64,000 nt of DNA from Chryseobacterium daecheongense (GTDB taxonomy: Bacteria > Bacteroidota > Bacteroidia > Flavobacteriales > Weeksellaceae), in NCBI GenBank assembly GCA_027920525.1, contig CP115858.1:4402001-4466000 (forward strand). The letters run 5' to 3'. Positions 9,361-18,307 of the stretch are shown here, in pieces. The stretch's first letter is position 1. Each line of letters opens with the position of its first letter. The position numbers and the translations under genes are program-made. The notes under the pieces were generated by a model, which worked only from the letters and a program-made list of their open reading frames with translations, was not told where the DNA came from and searched no databases.

Positions 9361-9825
9361 TCATTCGTCGCTTCTTTGTTCAAAATTTGTTTCTTGAGCC
9401 ATAACCCTCACATATAATCCATTTGGAATTTCAATTGCTTTTTTAGAAGTTCTTTTCTTTCCAATAATTCCTAATCCCTCAATTCCATTTTCTGAGTATA
9501 TCTTCATTTTTACAGGGTGGATTTTTTCATTAACCTTAATGGTATTAATCTCAACAAAGAGACGTCCGTCTTTTTCATTAACAATCCCGGAAATTATTTG
9601 ATCTTTTTTGATTTCCATTCCTGAAATTATAAGAGGTTCAAGTAGAATAAAGGTTAATGTTCCTCCATTTTGCACTTGCCCTGAGGTAATTAATCTAGCT
9701 TTAACTTGCTTTTCTAGAGTTTCAACTTTTGAAGTTAAAAAATGTGTGGGGATTGTTTTAACTGGGGAAATTGCAAAACTTAAGCTTCCAGCCATTAAAC
9801 AGATTGTTAAAATTGTTTTTTTCAT
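9361..9825 (-). CDS. Short TraM-like secreted protein from a conjugative transposon
   Basis: The ATG at 9825 gives a 154-residue protein with a clear Sec signal (MKKTILTICLMAGSLSFA). The mature part resembles the C-terminal domain of Bacteroidota conjugative-transposon TraM: ARLITSGQVQNGGTLTFILL, EIKKDQIISGIV, VEINTIKVNEKIHPVKMKIY and ENGIEGLGI. Full TraM is about 400 residues with an N-terminal membrane anchor and a proline-rich linker, which are absent here. It may be a stand-alone accessory version or a trimmed remnant with a newly acquired signal peptide. No other tra genes are in the window, so a full mating apparatus is not encoded nearby. Confidence 0.6.
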   Translation of the reverse strand: MKKTILTICLMAGSLSFAISPVKTIPTHFLTSKVETLEKQVKARLITSGQVQNGGTLTFILLEPLIISGMEIKKDQIISGIVNEKDGRLFVEINTIKVNEKIHPVKMKIYSENGIEGLGIIGKKRTSKKAIEIPNGLYVRVMAQETNFEQRSDE

Positions 9826-9907
9826 ACTAATAATTTTTTGTGAATGTAAATTTTTTGTTTTCAAAAATCAATACTATTCATAATAATTTTTTTAGAAAGA
9901 AAATAGT

Positions 9908-10633
9908 ATGGAAAATTCTTATTATATTTATTTCAAATTAGAAAATATGACATACATTATCAATGGATTAAGAAATATCTTAATGTTACCTTTTACGTTA
10001 CTCAAAATAATAATTGCAGTGATGAGTATAGCAATAAAATGGGTGGCTCGTAGAATTCTTAAAAATGAATTTGAGTCCGAGCGAAAATTTTTAGAAATTT
10101 CTCAAAATAAGAGAAGCGAATTGTATAAAAAGAATGAAATCCTGATAGAAGAAAATAAATTTTTATCTAAGAGATTAGAACGATTGAAATATATTCTTGA
10201 AAAAAATGAAAATTCTATGACTGAGGCAACTCTAACTAAACATGGTGAAATAGTATTCATGAATTATTCTCAAAAGAATATTTTTGATAGTATTTATCTG
10301 TCAGGTGAAAATGGAGATGATAAATTTTGGGATTCTGTAATGCATTTTAGAGATTATGGCAATGAAATTAAAATTGTTGATTTTTTAACAAAAAATGACT
10401 CTGAAAATAAAGGCTATGGTAGAGTGTTGATGAATTTTGTCATTGCAGAAGCAAGAAAAAAGGATATTAAATGTATCACAGGAGATTTATCGAGTGTTGA
10501 TGCGGATAATTTTCATTGGCTAATCCCATTTTATGAATCATTCGGTTTTGAGTGTAAATTATTTAATGAAGATAAAATAATAAGAGGAAATATAAGGCTG
10601 ATGTTAAATAGCCCAGTAAAACAAGCAGGGTAA
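9908..10633 (+). CDS. Membrane-anchored GNAT acetyltransferase-like protein
   Basis: Residues 18-45 form a hydrophobic segment, followed by a charged coiled coil (about 55-105, rich in Glu and Lys), then a C-terminal GNAT-type domain. ENKGYGRVLMNFVIAEARKK matches the acetyl-CoA pyrophosphate-binding motif A, and HWLIPFYESFGFE matches the later motif B region with the N/Y and FGF signature. The substrate is unknown. The combination of membrane segment, coiled coil and GNAT is unusual. The gene is divergent from the TraM-like gene and has its own terminator downstream. Confidence 0.6.
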   Translation: MENSYYIYFKLENMTYIINGLRNILMLPFTLLKIIIAVMSIAIKWVARRILKNEFESERKFLEISQNKRSELYKKNEILIEENKFLSKRLERLKYILEKNENSMTEATLTKHGEIVFMNYSQKNIFDSIYLSGENGDDKFWDSVMHFRDYGNEIKIVDFLTKNDSENKGYGRVLMNFVIAEARKKDIKCITGDLSSVDADNFHWLIPFYESFGFECKLFNEDKIIRGNIRLMLNSPVKQAG

Positions 10634-10686
10634 GGATTAATAAAATATGATGAAAATTTAATCCCCCTTTTGATCCCCTAAAAATC

Positions 10687-10724
10687 AAAAACCTCTGAAT
10701 ATCAAAAGATTTCAGAGGTTTTTT
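10687..10724 (+). terminator. Intrinsic terminator
   Basis: A 13-bp stem (10687-10699 with 10711-10723), 11-nt loop and T-run, about 50 bp after the GNAT gene stop. The rest of 10634-10949 shows no gene I can support. Confidence 0.8.
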
Positions 10725-10949
10725 GTACCCAAAACTGAAGAAATATCGAAACATTTGGTAGAGGATTTGGAAAGAATAATAGAAATGCATACTCCTCTTA
10801 TTTGATATTCTGAACACTTATGAGGTTCACCGGTTAGTCTAGCCAAAGTGATTTAATATGTTGTAATTTCTAGAATGTTTAGATAAGGTAGAAAATTACA
10901 GCCCTAAAAAGAGCTGTAATAAAAAGATCAGTAGGTTAGATTCTGTGAA

Positions 10950-11573
10950 CTATTTACCCCATAATTGATAACTGTGCTTAAGTATCTCAAAAGAATTGGC
11001 TAAAACATTCTTATCATTATCATTTAAATTAAAACTCGGTATAATCTGTATCAGATTTTGAACATTTGCTTGCCAATCGTCATCATTAATAGTATTATCG
11101 ATAGCGGTTAACATTTGATATACTTTATCTGTATCAGCAGCATTCAGTGGAACAGTATCAAGTATTGCATTTAATTTATCACCTACTGATACCAAATTTT
11201 TATGCACTGCCATTTCTACTTTCTCTTGGAAATAATCCTCGGCAATGGCGTAAATTTCACCAGCTAAGTCGGGCCTTACTTTAACAGCAGTAATAAGAAT
11301 CTGGTTATAAGTTACCTGATCATATCCGTCTGTTAAATACTTCTCACATGTAAGATTGTGTAAAATACCATAATTATTACTGTTACTTGGAAGGATAGGT
11401 TCTTCAGTAACAATGGCTTTCCATCCTTCATTAGCTACTTTATCTTTGTAGTATGCCATTGAAGCTGCAGCAGCTATGAAAAGGCTTACAAACCCAGTCT
11501 CTGCTGTCATTAAGCCCGCAACTACATCAGCCCAAGCTATTGCTTCTTTTTGTTGTCTTGTTAATTCTGCCAT
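10950..11573 (-). CDS. Hypothetical protein (207 aa) with an N-terminal hydrophobic helix
   Basis: Not recognised. Residues 17-45 (VVAGLMTAETGFVSLFIAAAASMA) are small and hydrophobic, rich in Ala and Gly, resembling membrane-inserting helices of bacteriocins and some toxins. It is not preceded by a typical signal peptide. The rest is acidic and helical with many Asn and Asp. It stands alone between stretches without genes. A secreted or membrane-active peptide is possible, as is an ordinary structural protein. Start ATG at 11573 is preceded by an A/T-rich leader. Confidence 0.5.
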   Translation of the reverse strand: MAELTRQQKEAIAWADVVAGLMTAETGFVSLFIAAAASMAYYKDKVANEGWKAIVTEEPILPSNSNNYGILHNLTCEKYLTDGYDQVTYNQILITAVKVRPDLAGEIYAIAEDYFQEKVEMAVHKNLVSVGDKLNAILDTVPLNAADTDKVYQMLTAIDNTINDDDWQANVQNLIQIIPSFNLNDNDKNVLANSFEILKHSYQLWGK

Positions 11574-12207
11574 GATTTTTTCTTTTTAAATTGTTAATTG
11601 GATTTTTGCAGTATAATCCCCGGCAAAGGGTTTGAATAATCAAAATTTTTTGTATATTTTTATTGCGCATATAAAAATAAACAGCTAAAATTCTTATCAT
11701 TTAATTACTAATACAAAAGTAGATATGAGTAGCGACAGAAGTTGGCGTGTTATATTTATTTTTTAAAAAATCAAAGTATTATTTTGGAAGCAGAAACGTC
11801 AGAGTCTATGCTGTAAGGTTAAGCCTAAAATCTACAACAACCTTGAAAAAGATTTGAAATAAAAAGTTGGGGAATGAATAGATTAATTAACAGAGGATGT
11901 TTCTTTGGATTTTGATAAATTATTAAAAAATAATAAGTAAATGGAAAAGAAAGGAAATGGATGATTTCATTTTACAACGAAACTATTTGATGTATCAAAG
12001 TAAATTATCCGCTATTTTAAAGTTATTTGTACTTATCCATTATAGATAATTAGTTGCTACTTCTTGCTAATTTTAAATATACAAGATAGCTAGCAATAAC
12101 TTTTGAGACAAAATTTATATACTCCTTATCTATATTTTTGAGAGTAGATTTAATTAAGAGGTAAATTGCAGGTGAATTATTTTACGAGTTTAATAATAAT
12201 TTTTACC
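11574..12207. other. 634-bp stretch without a supportable gene
   Basis: Very AT-rich with stops in every frame. Around 11800-11890 the plus strand has short coding-like text (RVYAVRL, then a broken YNNLEKD-like run) that might be the wreck of the N-terminus of a tyrosine recombinase, but it is too short and broken to call. Confidence 0.4.
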
Positions 12208-12531
12208 TTATTGGAGATAGGGAAATAAATTATCCAAGACCTCAGTTACAATTTTCTTTATGAACTCAGCATCTCTATTGTAAAAGCCACTACTCCCTAT
12301 AAGTAATGAATTAGCAAAAAGTTTTTGTTTGCCACTGAATTCAATGACATCAAAAAAATTAATATCTAAAATTTCTAATAATTCACCAAGTTTTTTTATA
12401 TCGAAATCATTTTCTCCATTTTCTAAACGACTGTACTGCGCCTGTGAAATATCAAGTAGATCCGCAATATATGTTTGAGAATAGCCTTTTTGTATGCGTT
12501 CTTCTCTTATTTTTTCTAATCTGACTTTCAT
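12208..12531 (-). CDS. XRE-family helix-turn-helix regulator
   Basis: The ATG at 12531 gives 107 residues and removes a hydrophobic N-terminal run that a longer frame would add. The HTH is clear: RLEKIREERIQKGYSQTYIA, then LLDISQAQYSRLENGENDF, the standard Cro/C1-type fold. The remaining 45 residues are a short helical tail. It is divergent from the SdpC-like gene (157 bp between starts), so it may control that operon, its own expression, or both. Confidence 0.8.
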   Translation of the reverse strand: MKVRLEKIREERIQKGYSQTYIADLLDISQAQYSRLENGENDFDIKKLGELLEILDINFFDVIEFSGKQKLFANSLLIGSSGFYNRDAEFIKKIVTEVLDNLFPYLQ

Positions 12532-12688
12532 AATGTCAAAAATATAAATCAAAAATATAAAAAATAATGCGAATTTTATAAACAAAACAGTGTATTCTAA
12601 AAACGTATAAAGTATACATTTTACGGATTGTTGAATAAAGTATTAATCTATAGTTTTACCAAATATTAAAACTTAATAACACTATATT

Positions 12689-13444
12689 ATGAAATCTGTA
12701 AGAAAAATCGCAAGCCACCCTATCATACTAGGTACATTACTTGCTTCGTTTTTAAACATGTCCTGTAGTCAAGGTGATACTCGTGACAATCAGAGTATTG
12801 AAATCAAAAGTCAAAAAAACAGTAATAATTTTTCAAAAATTGCATCGCTAAGTGATGTTGATGTATTCAAAGGAGTAATGTTTTTTGAAGGAGATATTGC
12901 TAATAGCCTAGCAGATTTTAAAGAATTAAATTTCAGAAACTTTATTACTGACAATACAAAAATTGCAGAAATTGAAGCATTCCAAAATAATGTTGTTCAA
13001 AATATTGAAGTTTCCAATCCTGGATATATGGAGAAATTCAGAACAGACATCTCTTCAGGTGATTATTACAAAGTTGAAGCTGCCATTAGAGACGCTGCTC
13101 AGCTTGTAAGAAAAGAAACAATAGCACTGGCTCAAACTAATGATGCAACGGCGACAGAGCTTACAAATCTGTATGCAACACAGGTTAAAGAACAAAGTGA
13201 CATCAGCAGTTCTACATCAGTCCCAGAGGTTGCTTCAAAAGCGAGACAAATCAAAATACAGGCTGGGGATACCGTTTGGTTTGATACTGACACTGTTGTT
13301 TGGGCAGTTGTGGCAGTTGCAGGAGCTGTTGTGGTTGTAGGTGCAGTAGCCGTGTTTTTATATGCTCCACAGACAGGAATGGATACTCCTTATTTACAAG
13401 AAAAATTTACTTCGGATGTAACAATGCAATTAAAGGGAATTTAA
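12689..13444 (+). CDS. sdpC: SdpC-like antimicrobial peptide precursor, lipoprotein
   Basis: A 251-residue protein with a lipoprotein signal (lipobox ending NMSC, Cys about 26). DVFKGVMFFEGDIANSLADF matches the block I recall from SdpC-family sporulation-delaying-type toxins. Near the C-terminus is a 24-residue hydrophobic stretch (about 200-224, rich in Val, Ala and Gly), the part that would become the membrane-active peptide. In Bacillus the mature SDP is cut from an internal segment and carries a disulfide; here the only Cys is the lipobox one, so a disulfide is not possible. The neighbours downstream are SdpA-like and SdpB-like, which supports the call. Confidence 0.7.
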   Translation: MKSVRKIASHPIILGTLLASFLNMSCSQGDTRDNQSIEIKSQKNSNNFSKIASLSDVDVFKGVMFFEGDIANSLADFKELNFRNFITDNTKIAEIEAFQNNVVQNIEVSNPGYMEKFRTDISSGDYYKVEAAIRDAAQLVRKETIALAQTNDATATELTNLYATQVKEQSDISSSTSVPEVASKARQIKIQAGDTVWFDTDTVVWAVVAVAGAVVVVGAVAVFLYAPQTGMDTPYLQEKFTSDVTMQLKGI

Positions 13445-13453
13445 GTATTTTAC

Positions 13454-14023
13454 ATGAAGAAAGTAAGTATATATTCAATAATAGCTCTATTTTCAGGGCT
13501 ATTTATTGTTTTATTCATATTTTTTAAGCTCCTTAGTGTATATTTAGGAAACAACCCTCTTAACAATAGCCAGAGCATAAAAGCATCCTACGTTTCGTTT
13601 TTTCCGGAAGGTTGGGCATTTTTTACCAAGACATCAAAAGATCCAAAAATTCACATCTTTTCTGTCAAAGGGAATAAGATAGAATACCTTAATCTTAGGA
13701 ATTTTTCCTCTGAATATTATTTTGGTATATCAAGGCACAATCGAGTATTAAATGTTGAAATAGGTAATATTACACAACGTATTAAAGAAGATTCTGTTAA
13801 ATCTTTTACAATAACCACAAAGTCTGAATTACATATTTTGGATGGGATAAAAGCTGACACTTTACAATATTCAGATCTAGTAATGGATAAGAAAAGTATT
13901 AAAGACTTTAACGGAAAATACTTAATTTCATTAGAATTTCTTCCTCCATGGCCTTTATTAAACCAAAGTCCAGATTACCCTTCTAAATTTGTCATTTTCC
14001 CTATAAATATTATCACGAAATGA
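13454..14023 (+). CDS. sdpA: SdpA-like maturation protein
   Basis: A 189-residue protein with one N-terminal membrane helix (about 8-30) and a soluble C-terminal part. SFFPEGWAFFTKTSKDP fits the conserved opening block of SdpA-family proteins, and the PPWPLLN segment near the end also fits. In Bacillus, SdpA and SdpB are needed to produce active SDP toxin. It starts 9 bp after the SdpC-like gene and its stop overlaps the SdpB-like start by 4 nt, so the three are one operon. Confidence 0.7.
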   Translation: MKKVSIYSIIALFSGLFIVLFIFFKLLSVYLGNNPLNNSQSIKASYVSFFPEGWAFFTKTSKDPKIHIFSVKGNKIEYLNLRNFSSEYYFGISRHNRVLNVEIGNITQRIKEDSVKSFTITTKSELHILDGIKADTLQYSDLVMDKKSIKDFNGKYLISLEFLPPWPLLNQSPDYPSKFVIFPINIITK

Positions 14024-14934
14024 AGTCATTAATTTTGTTGTTGGAGAGAAAATCTATATTTAATGAGCGTTTAGCATTTACCCGATCTATTTTTGCTTTA
14101 GGTGCATTATTAACTCTTTTATTCAATAATGTTCCAGAATTAGCTGATTTTGAATTATTAGCGACCAAACAGGAAATGATATTTGTAAGAAATATACCGC
14201 TTGCCAATTTCAGTATTTTCTATTTACTTGGCTTGGAGTTGGGAAAATACATATCTATCTTGATACTGTTATCCGTATTTACTGGATTTCTTCCCCAAGT
14301 TACGGGCCCATTACAAGCATGGGTACATTATAGTATTTGTAATAGTTTTTTGGTTGTGGAAGGCGGTGATCAGATTGCCTCAAATATTACCATTCTTCTT
14401 GTTCTTATATGTTTATTTGATAACCGGTTGAATCAATGGAAGCCAGAAAGAAAAAGTGAGGGAAGAAAACCTATCAATGTATTTTTTAATGTATATTATT
14501 TTTTGATTATTCTTCAGGTTGCTATTATATACCTGCATTCGGGTATTGGAAAATTATACAATGAAGAATGGAGAAATGGAACCTGTGCCTATTATTGGTT
14601 TACGCACAATGTATTTGGAGCACCGGTTTGGATACAGAAAATCTACAACATTTTTACATTAAGTAAATTTACTCCCTTATTTACATGGTCTGTAATTATT
14701 TTAGAACTTTTACTTTTTGCATGTATATTAGCTACTAATAGAAAATTAAGATATACTTTTTTAATTGTTGGTTTGATTTTTCACCTGAGTATCATTTTTA
14801 CTCATGGCTTAGTCTCCTTTTTCTGTTCTATGGCTGCAGCATTGATACTCTATCTAGATGATAAAAATATCATATATTCGAAAATAAAAAAAATATTTAT
14901 CAAAAACTATTATGGTAAGAAAGTACAAAGCTAG
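14020..14934 (+). CDS. sdpB: SdpB-like multi-pass membrane protein (HTTM type)
   Basis: A 304-residue membrane protein with about six hydrophobic helices. The segments HSGIGKLYNEEWRNGTCAYY and WFTHNVFGAPVWIQKI are typical of SdpB and of HTTM (horizontally transferred transmembrane) domains related to vitamin-K-dependent gamma-carboxylase. In Bacillus SdpB works with SdpA in maturation of the SDP peptide. Start overlaps the sdpA-like stop by 4 nt, and the end overlaps the next gene by 23 nt. Family call is good; its exact chemistry is unknown. Confidence 0.75.
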   Translation: MKSLILLLERKSIFNERLAFTRSIFALGALLTLLFNNVPELADFELLATKQEMIFVRNIPLANFSIFYLLGLELGKYISILILLSVFTGFLPQVTGPLQAWVHYSICNSFLVVEGGDQIASNITILLVLICLFDNRLNQWKPERKSEGRKPINVFFNVYYFLIILQVAIIYLHSGIGKLYNEEWRNGTCAYYWFTHNVFGAPVWIQKIYNIFTLSKFTPLFTWSVIILELLLFACILATNRKLRYTFLIVGLIFHLSIIFTHGLVSFFCSMAAALILYLDDKNIIYSKIKKIFIKNYYGKKVQS

Positions 14935-15445
14935 AATGGGCGCTATGACTATAGTCCTTACATTAGTACTAAATGTATTTATTATTAGTCTTTATTATTT
15001 TATTATTTTTAGAAAAGATTATGTTGAGGTTCCTTCAACAGCAACGAAGTATTTTCTATTAGTGCTGTTTGCTATAATAGCAATAGTACCTTATATATTG
15101 CATCCCAGAGAGTATTTGATAAAAGATAATTTTATTCTTATAAAATCACCTGTTTTTACTATAAAAAAGATTAACATTTATGATTTGGTGGATATAAAAG
15201 AAACAAATACAGGTGCATTTAACATGCATATGCGTATGTTTGCTTCGAAGGGCTTTTGGGGATACTTTGGAATATTTAATTCAAAACCATATGGCAGGTA
15301 TTCAGTATATGCTTCTAATCTAACTGATCTTGTATTTATTATTACAAAAACCAAGGATATAACAATTATCAGCCCAAACCAAAGGCTTGATTTTATAACA
15401 ATTTGTCAAAGTATCAGATCTCAGCAATTAGAAAAAATTAATTAG
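14912..15445 (+). CDS. Membrane PH-domain protein, candidate SDP immunity
   Basis: A 177-residue protein with two membrane helices (about 10-33 and 44-62) followed by a soluble domain that looks like a bacterial PH domain: REYLIKDNFILIKSPVFTI, then KKINIYDLVDIKET, a region SVYASNLTDLVFIITK and a C-terminal helix. It overlaps the SdpB-like gene by 23 nt, so is made with the toxin operon. A small membrane protein as the last gene of such an operon is the usual place for self-immunity. That role is inference; there is no similarity to Bacillus SdpI that I can see. Confidence 0.55.
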   Translation: MVRKYKARMGAMTIVLTLVLNVFIISLYYFIIFRKDYVEVPSTATKYFLLVLFAIIAIVPYILHPREYLIKDNFILIKSPVFTIKKINIYDLVDIKETNTGAFNMHMRMFASKGFWGYFGIFNSKPYGRYSVYASNLTDLVFIITKTKDITIISPNQRLDFITICQSIRSQQLEKIN

Positions 15446-15665
15446 GAATCTTGTGCGAAGATAATAATATTTCGTTTCAACTTTTGAGAAATTTTTAAGG
15501 ATTTCTTTAATGCAATTTGCAGAGAACAATTGTGACAAATTTGAAATTATAATATAATAAGAGCAAAACCGAAAAATTCATTAAAACCATTATTATTTGC
15601 TCATTACATATTCGATCACTATCTAATCATTTATCTTTTCCCTTGAGTAACGAAACTCTTGAGCA

Positions 15666-16103
15666 TCACCTAAGTTTGGATATATCGAGATCCCATAACG
15701 GTTCACTTTCATTAATAATAACAAGTGCCTTATCAGTCATGTCATATTCTTTAACAAAACAGTAGAACAATAATCTGGTAATTGATAACAAAATTTTTTG
15801 ACTATTGTGATTGACAGCGATGTAAAAGTATGGATTGAGTCCACCGTCTTTATTTCTTAAATTAATGGATATGATTTTTTCTTGTCAAAAGCTTTTATTT
15901 TTGCTTTTAGTCCAGCTGCCAAGTCGTTTTACCCTCCCTTTATTAGAGATAAGATATCACTTTTTATCAAACCTAATAATTTTGAAGAAAGTATCTATCA
16001 AGAGTTATCTAAGTTGTTTAATATCAGGTATTAAACTTGACCCCTTTCTCGTTGCATTATTATAATCAACATCTGGCCAAAACTGTTTATAGAGCAAAGA
16101 TTT
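15666..16103 (-). pseudogene. Decayed NUMOD4/HNH-type gene, C-terminal half with three in-frame stops
   Basis: One minus-strand frame from a stop at 16104-16106 to a stop at 15666-15668 reads as the C-terminal part of the protein encoded at 60492-61661. Matching pieces, in order, are DIKQL against DIKDL, LISNKGRVKRLGSW against VISNKGRLKRLSSW, QEKI against QEKI, RLLFYCFVKEYDM against KLLYYCFVDKFDL, and VIINESEPLWDLDISKL against MVVNESNPQWEIDISKL. In-frame stops lie at 16005-16007, 15957-15959 and 15885-15887, so the gene is dead. The 5' half is missing. Plus-strand frames here are incidental. Confidence 0.8.
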
Positions 16104-16270
16104 CTAACCTTTACTATATTATTTGCATTATAAATTTAACACGACAAGTTACGTCGTTACGCTATAATATATTTGTATATATAAAATGTAACAATTTAAA
16201 AATAAGCGACTAAAAACATGATGTAATTCATTTAAATCTTTTTAAAGTGAATTTAAATGCTAAAAAATGT

Positions 16271-16278
16271 TAAATTTG
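16271..16278 (+). promoter_or_regulatory. Candidate Bacteroidota -7 element
   Basis: TAAATTTG fits the TAnnTTTG consensus 30 bp before the start of the large lipoprotein gene. A second copy, TATATTTG, lies at 16168-16175. An imperfect inverted repeat ACGAC...GTCGT at 16141-16157 might be an operator. Start sites are untested. Confidence 0.45.
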
Positions 16279-16307
16279 CAAGATTTTGAAATTAATAATT
16301 AAAACGG

Positions 16308-18296
16308 ATGAAAAAAATCAAATTTCTATTATTGATAGTTTCAGTATTTTTATTCTTTGGATGTAGACAGGAAAGTCTATATGTTGATCAGGAATCTCAA
16401 AACAACACTTTTAAAAATTATGTAATCAATGGAGGAGAAATAAAAAAAGATGAAGTGCTCTGGTCAAAACTTTCAGGAATACAAACGCAACTTTTTGGAG
16501 CTAATCCTAAAAACAAAAGTAATGATCCTATTTTAGATGGAGCAGTTATTATGACAGATTATGCTGGAGTGATAGAAAAAAGTGGCACTACTACATACAC
16601 ATTCGAGGTTAATAGAATCTCCCCTTCTCAGGATATTGAAAATCTTGTAATAAGAAAAAAAACTGATGGAAGTTATTCTGGTTTTCTTATTCAATATCAT
16701 CTTTCAAAGCAGGAACTACAAACTTTCCAAAATGCTGCTAAACCTGAAGATATTAAGGGGAAAGTAAGTATTTACAAAATTAATAATCTTAATATTGGCT
16801 CAAATAATTCAAATAAAGGAAGTGGATACACTTACTCTGAATATATAGGATGTTTAGTTGTAAATTATGAAGTTATTCCTTGTGTGAGTTCTGACCATCA
16901 TACTAATCCAAGTCAATGCGAACTAACAGGAGCATCTGCACCCCAGATTATTGTAATGTCTGTGGATGATACCCATTGTATTCCATCAGGAACAGTTCCT
17001 GGAGGGTCAAATCCTGGAACAAGTCCTGGAGGCTCTAATGGAGGAGGTGGTTCTGGAGGAGGTGGAATTACGGGAGGAGGAAATACCACGCTTCCTGAAA
17101 ATCTTTATAACACATTTATATTTCAAAATTTTGGAGAAGCATATAACGTATGTGAAGCTAATGATGTTCAATGTCAAGAAAATAGACAGCTTAATATTCA
17201 GCTTCAAGCTTACCTACTGACCTTAAATCCAAAAGTGAGTATGCTGAGTGCTTATCTTTACACTTTCTTAACAATAAAAGGCTATTTTAAAATTAACGGT
17301 GGTGATGCTTTTCTTACTGAAAAGCTGAATCAACTGGCAGGTTGGTACAGAGATCCAGCAAATGCATCCATGTCTAGCATAGAAAAGGATAAATTTGTAA
17401 GTTGGGCACTGGAGTTTCTTATTCAAAATCCTGATACTAGTTGGGAACAACTTAAAACAAGATTAAAGGATCTAGATAATGCTCTAACACAAAACCCTAA
17501 CTTACTGGTGGATATTCCATGTGGTGAATTAGATGATTGGAAAAACGTAGCTAACCATCCTATTCCCCAAAGTATAAAAGACAAACTGAAAAGTATAAAT
17601 AGTAATACAAATTGGTTTCAGGATGAATTTACAATACAAAATCTAGACCTAGCTTCAGGTTCAAACATCAATATGGATCTATTTCCTATAAGAATAACAA
17701 ATATGCCAATTAAACCAGGAACAAATCAAAAGTATACTCCTTCCGAGTTTTTTGACTTCTTTAGAAAAAATATAAATCAGTTTGCTGAAAGTTTTACCCC
17801 TATTGTAAATACCTCATATGGGATAAATGATACAGCCCTCTGGTTTTCAAACAATCCATTAGGAGCTTTAATTCATATTGAAATCCCTGGTGATAATGGA
17901 ACTGTAATTTGTTCAGGCTACAATTCTCAGGCTTGGGTTTTCACAACAATTCAAGCACCATTGCATTTAGATGGCTTGCACCCTGTAAGTGGAAATAGAT
18001 TATTTGGTTATTTTATAGATAATAATGGTTTTATGTATCTTTACACAAGAGGAGTTGATAGATTTACAAAGCCAATAGGTAATACAACCATTACATATTT
18101 AACTCAAAACTTTGCTTTTTCAAAAGCAGATGAATTATGGAAAGGTATGCAGACTAAATTAGAGAATTATATTAATTCACCTCAAAATGGAGGATTGGCA
18201 AATAAGTTAGAGCCAAAAACATATAGGCCTGCTTATGCGAAGATTAAAAACTATTTAAAAAATAATGCCCCTATATCAAGTTTAGGATGCCCTTAA
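16308..18296 (+). CDS. Large surface lipoprotein with Gly-rich linker and C-terminal module
   Basis: A 662-residue protein with a lipoprotein signal (KFLLLIVSVFLFFGC). An N-terminal domain (about 20-220) is followed by a Pro/Gly/Ser-rich linker (about 225-262) and a C-terminal domain. The last 200 residues contain NDTALWFSNNPLGALIHIEI, NGTVICSG, WVFTTI, HPVSGNRLFGYF, YLYTRGVDR, DELWKGMQTKL and a terminal SSLGCP. The same module recurs as a broken orphan at 19622-20256. This domain-linker-tip layout with a duplicated tip is what polymorphic toxins do, but I do not recognise either domain. It is followed by an overlapping small membrane protein. Confidence 0.65.
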   Translation: MKKIKFLLLIVSVFLFFGCRQESLYVDQESQNNTFKNYVINGGEIKKDEVLWSKLSGIQTQLFGANPKNKSNDPILDGAVIMTDYAGVIEKSGTTTYTFEVNRISPSQDIENLVIRKKTDGSYSGFLIQYHLSKQELQTFQNAAKPEDIKGKVSIYKINNLNIGSNNSNKGSGYTYSEYIGCLVVNYEVIPCVSSDHHTNPSQCELTGASAPQIIVMSVDDTHCIPSGTVPGGSNPGTSPGGSNGGGGSGGGGITGGGNTTLPENLYNTFIFQNFGEAYNVCEANDVQCQENRQLNIQLQAYLLTLNPKVSMLSAYLYTFLTIKGYFKINGGDAFLTEKLNQLAGWYRDPANASMSSIEKDKFVSWALEFLIQNPDTSWEQLKTRLKDLDNALTQNPNLLVDIPCGELDDWKNVANHPIPQSIKDKLKSINSNTNWFQDEFTIQNLDLASGSNINMDLFPIRITNMPIKPGTNQKYTPSEFFDFFRKNINQFAESFTPIVNTSYGINDTALWFSNNPLGALIHIEIPGDNGTVICSGYNSQAWVFTTIQAPLHLDGLHPVSGNRLFGYFIDNNGFMYLYTRGVDRFTKPIGNTTITYLTQNFAFSKADELWKGMQTKLENYINSPQNGGLANKLEPKTYRPAYAKIKNYLKNNAPISSLGCP

Positions 18297-18307
18297 CTCT
18301 TCAGTCT

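Noticed and set aside
11790..11960. Possible remnant of a tyrosine recombinase N-terminus (RVYAVRL and YNNLEKD-like text)
   Set aside because: Short, broken by stops in each frame, and not supported by any catalytic motif.
15835..16065. 76-codon plus-strand frame
   Set aside because: Lies opposite the decayed NUMOD4-type gene, which aligns with a protein elsewhere in the window; this frame is incidental.
16990..17095. Gly/Pro-rich repeat read as a collagen-like or tandem-repeat element
   Set aside because: It is the flexible linker inside the 662-aa lipoprotein, in frame and without DNA-level tandem structure.
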